From contig NZ_FNZM01000013.1 in NCBI RefSeq assembly GCF_900109265.1, positions 62,001 to 126,000 on the forward strand: a stretch of DNA of 64,000 nt. The letters run 5' to 3'. Source of the stretch: Paraburkholderia tropica. GTDB taxonomy: Bacteria; Pseudomonadota; Gammaproteobacteria; Burkholderiales; Burkholderiaceae. Below are positions 8,457 to 15,260 of this stretch, one piece after another. The translations under genes and the position numbers were made by a program. The notes below the pieces were generated by a model. It was not told where the DNA came from, made no database searches, and was given only the letters and a program-made list of their open reading frames with translations. Positions within the stretch are counted from its first letter, which is position 1. The number at the start of each line of letters is the position of its first letter.

Positions 8457-8861
8457 TCAAGCGCGATGCGTCTGCGCGGCGAGCGGCGCGCCAAGCCGGT
8501 AACGGCCCGGTCCGCCGATCGCCACGGTGCCGAACAGGATCAGCAGCATCCATGCGAACTGGCCTTGTTCGAGCGTCCAGTCCGGATGCACGAGGCCGAG
8601 CGCGACCACCGTGACGACGAGAATCGGCAGCGCGGCGAGCCGCGTGTAGATGCCGAGGATCATCAGCACCGGACAGACGACTTCGGCGAAGATTGCGAAT
8701 CCGAGCGTAAAACCACTGCCCAGATGCAGCGGATCTTCGATCGCGCCCAGTTGTGCGTGCACGTGCAGCGCCTTCGGCAGACCGTGCACGAACAGCACGA
8801 GCAGACTCGCGGCCACGCGCAGGAACAGCAGCGCGGCGTCGGTAGTGTCGATGCGTTTCAT
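8457..8861 (-). CDS. DoxX family membrane protein
   Basis: A 134-residue protein with four predicted membrane helices (about 9-28, 48-70, 75-93, 102-120) and the DoxX pattern LFLRVAASLLVLFVHGLPKA. DoxX relatives are linked to quinol or thiosulfate oxidation and oxidative-stress complexes in other bacteria, but many are uncharacterised. Only 17 bp separate it from the amidohydrolase gene upstream, so the two are very likely cotranscribed. Confidence 0.85.
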   Translation of the reverse strand: MKRIDTTDAALLFLRVAASLLVLFVHGLPKALHVHAQLGAIEDPLHLGSGFTLGFAIFAEVVCPVLMILGIYTRLAALPILVVTVVALGLVHPDWTLEQGQFAWMLLILFGTVAIGGPGRYRLGAPLAAQTHRA

Positions 8862-8878
8862 GATGGCGCGCTCCCCGA

Positions 8879-10780
8879 TCAGAACGCGAAGCAGCTACAG
8901 CCGAGCGCGCCCCAGAAACCGTTCTGGTCCGAAACCGGCGCGTTGCTGCGCCACGCGCGGCCGTGTGCGTGCTGGTGCACGCCGCACAGGTTCACGCAGG
9001 CGTCGCTGCACGATTGCGCAAGCGATGCCGCATTCGCCGCCGAATTCGACACCACCGGCCGATAGCGCGCATAACCGCCGAACTCCGCAACCGGCGACCA
9101 CGACGGGCTGACCGGCAACGCGGGCGGCGCGAGCGTGTCGAACTCCGCATCGGCATACACCACGCGGCCATTCACCACGGTCAGCACCGAGGTCAGATGC
9201 TTGATCGCTTCTTCCTCGACCGTGAAGAAGTCGTCGCTGAGCACGGCGAAGTCGGCGTACTGGCCCGGTACGAGCGCGCCCTTCTTCGTCTCGTCGTTCG
9301 AGAACCACGCGCTGCCCACCGTGTAGCGGCGCAGTGCTTCCATGCGGTCGAGACGGTCGCGCTGCGCGTACATCGGCGTGCCGCCCACGGTGCGACCGGA
9401 GGCCAGCCAGTAGAGCGACACGAACGGGTTGTAGCTCGCGACGCGCGTGGCGTCGGTGCCCGCGCCCACGGGCAGGCCCGCTTCGAGCATCTTGCGCACC
9501 GGCGGCGTTTGCGCGGCGGCTTCGGCGCCGTAACGCGCGATGAAATATTCGCCCTGATACGCCATCCGATGCTGCACGGCGATGCCGCCGCCCAGCGCCG
9601 CGATACGCTCGATATTGCGCTCGGAAATCGTTTCGCAGTGGTCGAAGAACCAGCGCAGACCGTTGAACGGCGTGTCGGCGTTGACGCGCTCGAACACGTT
9701 CAGGAAGCGGTCGATCGATTCGTCGTAGGTCGCGTGCAGACGCCACGGCCAGCGGTTTTGCACCAGCAGGCGCACGACGTCTTCGAGTTCTTGCTCCATG
9801 CCTTCGGGCAGGTCCGGGCGCGGCTCGAGGAAGTCCTCGAAGTCGGCGGCCGAAAACACCAGCATTTCGCCCGCGCCGTTGACCTTGAGGAAGTCGTCGC
9901 CGTCGCCGGGACGTGTGGCCTTGACCCACTTCGCGAAGTCTTCCACCTCGCGCTTCGCGTTCTGCGTGAACAGGTTGTACGCGATGCGGATGCTCAGCTG
10001 ATCGCGCCTGGCCAGCTCCATGATGACGGCGTAATCGTCGGGATAGGCCTGATAACCGCCGCCCGCGTCGATGGCGCTCGTCACGCCGAGCCGGTTCAGT
10101 TCGCGCATGAACTGGCGCGAGGAATTCATCTGATCGTCGAGCGCGAGCTTCGGGCCCTTCGCCAGCGTGGCGTAGAGCAGGCCCGCGTTCGGACGCGCGA
10201 TCAGCATGCCCGTCGGGTTGCCGCGCCGGTCGCGCTGAATTTCGCCGCCCGGCGGATTGGGCGTGTCGCGGTCGTAACCCACCGCGCGCAGCGCTGCCGC
10301 GTTGAGCAACGCGCTGTCGTACAGGTGCAGGATGAAGACCGGCGTGTCGGGCGCGATCGCGTTGATCTCTTCGAGCGTCGGGCCGCGCTTCTCGGCGAAC
10401 TGGAATTCGTTCCAGCCGCCCACCACGCGCACCCATTGCGGCGCGGGCGTGCGCGCGACCTGCTCGCGCAGCATGGCGAGCGCGTCGGCCAGCGACGGCA
10501 CGCCGTCCCAGCGCAATTCCATATTGAAGTTCAGACCGCCGCGAATCACGTGCAGGTGCGAGTCGTTGAGACCCGGAATCACGGTGCGGCCGTTCAGGTC
10601 GATGCGGCGGGCGTCGTCACGCGCCCATTGCATGACGTCGCGCTCGTTGCCGGACGCCACGACCTTGCCGTTCGACACGGCCAGTGCGGTGACGAACGAG
10701 CGGCGCTCGTCCTGGGTGGCAATCTTGCCGTTGTAGATCACCAGGTCGGCGACGCGGGCAGGTTGATCGGGTGCGCTCAT
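8879..10780 (-). CDS. YtcJ-like metal-dependent amidohydrolase with Cys/His-rich tail
   Basis: A 633-residue member of the amidohydrolase_3/YtcJ family of the metallo-hydrolase superfamily. It shows GRTVIPGLNDSHLHVIRGG (metal-binding His-x-His), a later FFDHCE with ERNIERIAALGG, and VGAGTDATRVASYNPF near the C-terminal end of the barrel (metal Asp). These enzymes cut amide or related C-N bonds in small molecules. The last 50 residues are unusual: Cys at 591, 595, 599, 628 and 630, and His at 602, 604 and 606. That cluster could bind a metal, and the family does not normally end this way. It precedes DoxX by 17 bp. No signal peptide is seen. Confidence 0.9.
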   Translation of the reverse strand: MSAPDQPARVADLVIYNGKIATQDERRSFVTALAVSNGKVVASGNERDVMQWARDDARRIDLNGRTVIPGLNDSHLHVIRGGLNFNMELRWDGVPSLADALAMLREQVARTPAPQWVRVVGGWNEFQFAEKRGPTLEEINAIAPDTPVFILHLYDSALLNAAALRAVGYDRDTPNPPGGEIQRDRRGNPTGMLIARPNAGLLYATLAKGPKLALDDQMNSSRQFMRELNRLGVTSAIDAGGGYQAYPDDYAVIMELARRDQLSIRIAYNLFTQNAKREVEDFAKWVKATRPGDGDDFLKVNGAGEMLVFSAADFEDFLEPRPDLPEGMEQELEDVVRLLVQNRWPWRLHATYDESIDRFLNVFERVNADTPFNGLRWFFDHCETISERNIERIAALGGGIAVQHRMAYQGEYFIARYGAEAAAQTPPVRKMLEAGLPVGAGTDATRVASYNPFVSLYWLASGRTVGGTPMYAQRDRLDRMEALRRYTVGSAWFSNDETKKGALVPGQYADFAVLSDDFFTVEEEAIKHLTSVLTVVNGRVVYADAEFDTLAPPALPVSPSWSPVAEFGGYARYRPVVSNSAANAASLAQSCSDACVNLCGVHQHAHGRAWRSNAPVSDQNGFWGALGCSCFAF

Positions 10781-10824
10781 CGACGCCCTCCTGTGTTCTC
10801 GATGCGGTTGATGTATTTGCTGCT

Positions 10825-10869
10825 GCGCGCGAAACCGGCCTTCAGGTTTTTTCAGGCGGCTTCGCGCGC
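10825..10869. other. Long intergenic stem-loop
   Basis: GCGCGCGAA (10825-10833) pairs with TTCGCGCGC (10861-10869). The stem continues inward (CCG/CGG, CCT/AGG) with one mismatch and one bulge, and the 12-base loop contains six T. It fills the gap between the isochorismatase and amidohydrolase genes. It may stabilise mRNA ends or tune relative expression in the operon. Confidence 0.5.
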
Positions 10870-10909
10870 GTCGTTCTGCGAGGCTCGCGACAACGCGAGC
10901 CCTTCAGCT

Positions 10910-11545
10910 TCAGCCCGCCTCGCTCGCGTGCTCGCCGAGGATCTGCTTGGCGTAACGCACGCCGATGCCGTACGCGCTGTGCGCCTTGAAGATGTCCATG
11001 CAGCCTTCGTAGGTCTCGCCGCGTGCCCAGTCGCGTTGCAGTTCGCACATGAACTGCAGCGAGTTCATCGGCACCGCGCCCGCCTGGACGATGCGCTGCA
11101 CGGCGCGCTCGTGCGCTTCTTCCGTGATGTCGCCGCATGCGTCGGTCGGCACGTAGATCTCGAAGCCTTCGTTGAGCATCTGGATCGTCGGGAAGGTCAC
11201 GCAGACTTCGGTCCACAGGCCGGCGATCACGATCTTCTTGCGGCCCGTGGCCTTGATCGCTTCACGGAAGCCCGCGTCTTCCCACGAATTCATCGACGTG
11301 CGGTCGATGGGCTTTTGCTGCGGAAACACCGCCTGCACTTCCGGCAGCAGATGGCCGCTGAACGAGTCGGCGGCGATGGTCGTGAGGACCGTCGGCACCT
11401 TGAAGAGCTTCGCGGCCTTCGCGAGAATCTGCACGTTGTGCAGCACCGTGGTGCGCTCGTGCGAGTGCGTGCCGAAGAACATCTGCGGCTGGTGGTCGAT
11501 CAGCGCGAGTGCGCAGGTGTCGGGGGTCAACAGTTCTTTTGCCAT
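10910..11545 (-). CDS. YcaC-like isochorismatase-family hydrolase
   Basis: A 211-residue cysteine hydrolase of the isochorismatase superfamily. The triad region is visible: Asp17 in ALIDHQPQM, the RTSMNSWED loop, and Cys115 in GLWTEVCVTF with its cis-peptide-forming neighbours. It is closest to YcaC, an octameric enzyme of unknown substrate often found beside alpha/beta hydrolases and amidohydrolases. The gene is preceded by a 105-bp gap with a sequence motif shared with the next gap upstream. The likely role is hydrolysis of a C-N or ester bond in the pathway of this operon (inference). Confidence 0.9.
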   Translation of the reverse strand: MAKELLTPDTCALALIDHQPQMFFGTHSHERTTVLHNVQILAKAAKLFKVPTVLTTIAADSFSGHLLPEVQAVFPQQKPIDRTSMNSWEDAGFREAIKATGRKKIVIAGLWTEVCVTFPTIQMLNEGFEIYVPTDACGDITEEAHERAVQRIVQAGAVPMNSLQFMCELQRDWARGETYEGCMDIFKAHSAYGIGVRYAKQILGEHASEAG

Positions 11546-11620
11546 GAGAGGCTCCGTTTAAAGGTTGGGTCGGCGACGTTGAGATTAGGGCTCGCGCGTC
11601 GCCGCGTCCTTGTCGTTGCG

Positions 11621-11638
11621 CTGAAATATCCTGAATTC
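11621..11638 (-). promoter_or_regulatory. Shared operator-like motif, copy 2
   Basis: On the minus strand this reads GAATTCAGGATATTTCAG: TTCAG, five bases, TTCAG. It matches 16 of 18 positions with the copy at 12798-12815. In both places CAAGGAC follows 7 or 8 bases further on. It lies 75 bp upstream of the isochorismatase start. The two half-sites are one helical turn apart, as in direct-repeat operators. The binding protein is unknown. Confidence 0.5.
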
Positions 11639-11650
11639 GATCAGGATCGC

Positions 11651-12643
11651 TTACGATTTCAGGAAGGCGAGCAGATCCGCGTTGACCTTGTCGACGTGCG
11701 TGCTGCACATGCCGTGCGGTGCGCCTTCGTAGATCTTCAGCGTGGCGTTCTTGACGATCCTGGCCGACAGCTTCGCCGAATCGTCGATCGGCACGATCTG
11801 GTCGTCGTCGCCGTGCAGGATCAGCGTCGGCACGCTGATCTTCTTCAGGTCGTCGGTGTAATCGACTTCCGAGAACTGCTTGATGCACTCGTACTGGCCT
11901 TTGATCGAACCAGCCATGCCCTGACGCCAGAATTCCTGAACGAGACCTTGCGAGACCTTGGCGTTCGGACGGTTGAAGCCGTAGAACGGCTGCGCCAGAT
12001 CCAGATAGAACTGCGAGCGGTTCGCGGCCACGCCCGCGCGGATGTTGTCGAACACCTGCATCGGCAGGCCGTTCGGGTTGGTCGGCGACTTGACCATCTG
12101 CGGCGGCACCGCGCCGATCAGCACGGCCTTCGCCACGCGCTTTTCGCCGTGACGGCCGATGTAATGCGCGACTTCGCCGCCGCCCGTCGAATGACCCACG
12201 AGCATCGCGCCCTTCACGTCGAGTGCGTCGAGCACGGCGGCGAGGTCGTCGGCGTAGGTGTCCATGTCGTTGCCCTCGGACGGCTGACCCGAGCGGCCAT
12301 GGCCGCGGCGGTCGTGCGCGATCACGCGATAGCCCTGGTTCACGAGGAACAGCATCTGCGCGTCCCACGCGTCGGCGCACAGCGGCCAGCCGTGCGAGAA
12401 CACCACCGGCGTGCCCGTGCCCCAGTCCTTGAAGTAGATCTGCGTGCCGTCCTTCGCGCTCACGTAGCTGCCGCCGTGATGGTGGCCGGTGCCGTGCGCG
12501 TGGGGCGCGGCGCCTGCCGTCGTCGCCGCGTTCGCGGACAGGCTCGACATGGCGGCCATGGCGCCGGCCATGCCCGCGCTGGCCGAAAGCATCCGGCGAC
12601 GCGAGGCCGAGGGAATGGTCGTGTCGATTTGCTGCGTGTTCAT
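11651..12643 (-). CDS. Tat-exported alpha/beta hydrolase (non-haem haloperoxidase-like)
   Basis: A 330-residue hydrolase with a twin-arginine-type leader (SRRRMLSASAGMAG, cut near ANAAT) and a His-rich segment (HAHGTGHHHGG) just after it. The fold is the haloperoxidase-like alpha/beta type: HGWPL oxyanion region, nucleophile in VGHSTGGGE, acid in GDDDQIVP, and His in APHGMCSTH. Such enzymes hydrolyse esters or lactones, and some make peracids. The start MNTQQ has GGAG seven bases upstream and places the Arg pair at a normal position. It is the first gene of the ten-gene run. Confidence 0.9.
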   Translation of the reverse strand: MNTQQIDTTIPSASRRRMLSASAGMAGAMAAMSSLSANAATTAGAAPHAHGTGHHHGGSYVSAKDGTQIYFKDWGTGTPVVFSHGWPLCADAWDAQMLFLVNQGYRVIAHDRRGHGRSGQPSEGNDMDTYADDLAAVLDALDVKGAMLVGHSTGGGEVAHYIGRHGEKRVAKAVLIGAVPPQMVKSPTNPNGLPMQVFDNIRAGVAANRSQFYLDLAQPFYGFNRPNAKVSQGLVQEFWRQGMAGSIKGQYECIKQFSEVDYTDDLKKISVPTLILHGDDDQIVPIDDSAKLSARIVKNATLKIYEGAPHGMCSTHVDKVNADLLAFLKS

Positions 12644-12797
12644 GCTGGATCTCCGTCGTTGCATCGCTGCGTGTGCAGGGGGCGATGAGGTTGCGCGTGT
12701 GAATCAGGCGCAATGCGGCGGGCGAGAAGTCATGAAGTTGACGCCGCATGCGTGAGCGCAGATTACGGAGACGGTCCTGCAAAGTCCTTGGCGCGAT

Positions 12798-12815
12798 CTG
12801 AAAAGTCCTGAATTC
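12798..12815 (-). promoter_or_regulatory. Shared operator-like motif, copy 1
   Basis: The minus strand reads GAATTCAGGACTTTTCAG. It matches the copy before the isochorismatase gene at 16 of 18 positions and is followed by a degenerate second copy (AAGGACTTTGCAG) about two helical turns away. It lies 155 bp upstream of the first operon gene in the 300-bp gap 12644-12943, which otherwise contains no recognised feature. It is a candidate binding site for the LysR protein encoded next door or for another regulator. Confidence 0.5.
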
Positions 12816-12943
12816 AGATGCGGATTGACTCGATGACGGGCAACGGGCGAGCGGCATCGGCGGCCGGGGCGAGGCCGCGATGCATCGTCGAAGGGAAGAA
12901 GGAAATGAACGCCTGAACGATCGTGCGCTCGGGCGCGAGCGGA

Positions 12944-13855
12944 TCAGCGCGGGTTCAGGCGCGCTTCGAGAAAACGCAGCAGCGCGCGTACTTTGGTCGA
13001 ATGACGCCGATTCGGCAGATATGCGGCGTGCACGACCACATCGCCGCCTTGCGGACTCACGTGCCAGCCTTCGAACGCGCGCACGAGCTGACCGGACGCG
13101 AGCGCGTCGTGCACGAGCCATGCGGGCAACAGCGCGAAACCGTGCCCCGCGTGCACGGCGGCGAGCAGCATGTCGATGCTGTCCGAGACGAGGCGGCCGC
13201 GCACGTTCACCGCCTCCTGCGTCTCGCCTTGCGTGAAGGTCCAGACCTGGCGCGCGCGATAGCCGCCGCCATAATTCACGCGCAGACAGTCGCGCCCGGC
13301 GAGATCGGCGGGCGCGTCCGGCATGCCTTCGCGCTTGATATAGGCGGCGCTCGCCACCACGATCCGCGCATTATCGGCGAGCGTCTTCACGACGAGTTGC
13401 GGATTCGCTTCGGGCACGCCGATGCGCACCGCCAGATCGATGCGCTCCAGCGCGAGATCGACATAGCGGTCGGCGGCCACCACGTCGAGCGCCATGCGCG
13501 GATGTTCGCTGAGAAACGCGGCCAGATGCGGCGCGAGCACCACGCGGTTATAGGTGGACGGCACCGCGATGCGCAGCATGCCCGCCGGTTCCGCGCCGCT
13601 GTCGAGCACGCTTTCGTCGGCTTCCGCGAGATCGTCGAGCACTTTGGCGACCTGCTCGACATAGGCCGCGCCCGCATCGGTCAGGCTGACACGGCGCGGC
13701 GTGCGCGTGAGCAGCACCGCGCCAACGTCCTGTTCGAGCGCATCCATCAAACGCGTGACCGACGAGGTCGCCACGCCGAGACGTTGCGCCGCCTTGGCGA
13801 AACCGGCGGCGTCGGCCACTTCGAGCAGGGTCTTCAAGGCGAGTAGCTTGTCCAT
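12944..13855 (-). CDS. LysR-type transcriptional regulator
   Basis: A 303-residue regulator. The N-terminal helix-turn-helix (about 3-60: LKTLLEVADAAGFAKAAQRL, then VATSSVTRLMDALE) precedes a periplasmic-binding-protein-like effector domain (about 90-300). The start MDKLLALK follows the usual family spacing; an ATG nine bases upstream is the alternative. It reads towards the ten-gene run and is its most likely regulator by position. Upstream, AGCGCT occurs at 13871-13876 and 13889-13894 in an arrangement that could be its own control site. Confidence 0.9.
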   Translation of the reverse strand: MDKLLALKTLLEVADAAGFAKAAQRLGVATSSVTRLMDALEQDVGAVLLTRTPRRVSLTDAGAAYVEQVAKVLDDLAEADESVLDSGAEPAGMLRIAVPSTYNRVVLAPHLAAFLSEHPRMALDVVAADRYVDLALERIDLAVRIGVPEANPQLVVKTLADNARIVVASAAYIKREGMPDAPADLAGRDCLRVNYGGGYRARQVWTFTQGETQEAVNVRGRLVSDSIDMLLAAVHAGHGFALLPAWLVHDALASGQLVRAFEGWHVSPQGGDVVVHAAYLPNRRHSTKVRALLRFLEARLNPR

Positions 13856-14008
13856 GGCGGGCATTATGCCAGCGCTGAAACGACCATGAGCGCTGACGAC
13901 GCGAAGCCGTTGCGCGCCACGCAACGCGGGATTGCGCCGCCGCCCCATTCCGCCGCCGCGACGGCGCGCCTATGCTCGTCGCACCGATTCATCGTTCAAG
14001 GAACGCCC

Positions 14009-15223
14009 ATGTCCACGCCTTCGCGCATGCACGGCGGCACGCCGCACGCCGTGCACCTCACTCAGGGACTCATCGCGCTGTTCGCATTCAGTTGCGGCGC
14101 GATCGTCGCGAATCTCTATTACGCGCAGCCGATCATCGAACTGATCGCGCCGTCGCTGCACATGACGGGCGGCGCCGCGAGCCTGATCGTCTCGCTCACG
14201 CAGATCGGCTATGCGCTCGGCCTGTTCTTCATCGTGCCGCTCGGCGATCTGCTCGAAAACCGCCGTCTCATGATCGTGACCGCGCTTGTGTCGATCGCGA
14301 GTCTTGTCGCGGCCTCGCTCGCGCAGTCGGCCGGCGTGTTTCTGGCGATCTCGCTGCTGATCGGTTTCAGTTCGGTGGCGGTGCAGATCCTGATTCCGCT
14401 CGCCGCGCATCTCGCGCCCGATCATGCGCGCGGACGCATCGTCGGCACGATCATGGGCGGCTTGCTGCTCGGCATCCTGCTGTCACGGCCGCTGTCGAGC
14501 GTGCTCGCCGATCACTTCGGCTGGCGCACCGTGTTCGCAGGCGCGGCCATGCTGATGACGCTCGTGACCGCCGTGCTCGCGCTGACGATTCCGCGCCGTC
14601 AACCCGAGCATCGCGCGACGTACTTCGCCCTGCTCGGCTCGCTGATCACGCTCGTGCGCACGCTGCCGGTGCTGCGTCATCGTGCGCTCTATCAGGCGCT
14701 GATGTTCGCCTCGTTCAGTCTGTTCTGGACCGCCGTGCCGATCGAACTCACACGCCACTACGGCCTCTCGCAGACCGCCATCGCGCTGTTCGCGCTCGTC
14801 GGTGCGATTGGTGCGACCTCGGCGCCCGTCTCGGGACGACTCGCCGACGCCGGGCATTCCGTGCGCGCGACCGTGGTGGCGCTGATCGTCGGCACGCTGT
14901 CGTTCCTGCCCGCGCTCGTGCATCCGGCGTTCGGCGTGTTCGGGCTCGTGGTGACGGGCGTCGCGCTCGACTTTGCCGCGCAGATGAACATGGTGCTCGG
15001 CCAGCGCGAGATCTATGCGCTGCACGCGGCGAGCCGCAATCGCCTCAATGCGCTCTATATGACGAGCATTTTCGTGGGCGGCGCGTTCGGTTCCGCGCTT
15101 GCGGGCCCCTTGTACGAACGTGGTGGCTGGACGCTGGTCGCGTGCGTGGCATTGGTGTTTCCGCTCATCGCATGCGTGCATTTCCTGCTGATCGGCAAGC
15201 CACACGCGGCGGCCCAGCGCTAG
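14009..15223 (+). CDS. MFS transporter (12 TM, DHA1-like)
   Basis: A 404-residue major facilitator with about twelve hydrophobic helices. The motif-A-like loop is PLGDLLENRRLMIV (after helix 2), and the 'antiporter' region in helix 5 is MGGLLLGILLSRPLSSVLAD. Together with length, this suggests drug/H+ antiporter family 1, and the likely role is export of a small molecule. The start follows AAGGAACGCCC. It is divergent from the LysR gene (152-bp gap), so that regulator may also control it. Confidence 0.9.
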   Translation: MSTPSRMHGGTPHAVHLTQGLIALFAFSCGAIVANLYYAQPIIELIAPSLHMTGGAASLIVSLTQIGYALGLFFIVPLGDLLENRRLMIVTALVSIASLVAASLAQSAGVFLAISLLIGFSSVAVQILIPLAAHLAPDHARGRIVGTIMGGLLLGILLSRPLSSVLADHFGWRTVFAGAAMLMTLVTAVLALTIPRRQPEHRATYFALLGSLITLVRTLPVLRHRALYQALMFASFSLFWTAVPIELTRHYGLSQTAIALFALVGAIGATSAPVSGRLADAGHSVRATVVALIVGTLSFLPALVHPAFGVFGLVVTGVALDFAAQMNMVLGQREIYALHAASRNRLNALYMTSIFVGGAFGSALAGPLYERGGWTLVACVALVFPLIACVHFLLIGKPHAAAQR

Positions 15224-15260
15224 TTGACTTGCAGAACCCGCCGCGCCGCGCGCGCGGCGT

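Noticed and set aside
10838..10855. Third copy of the TTCAG motif
   Set aside because: Only 14 of 18 bases match, the direction is opposite, and it coincides with the arms of a strong hairpin, so it is not counted as an independent site.
8963..12688. A 1241-codon open frame on the plus strand across the operon
   Set aside because: Opposite-strand shadow of several recognisable genes; rich in Arg, His and Val with no domain pattern.
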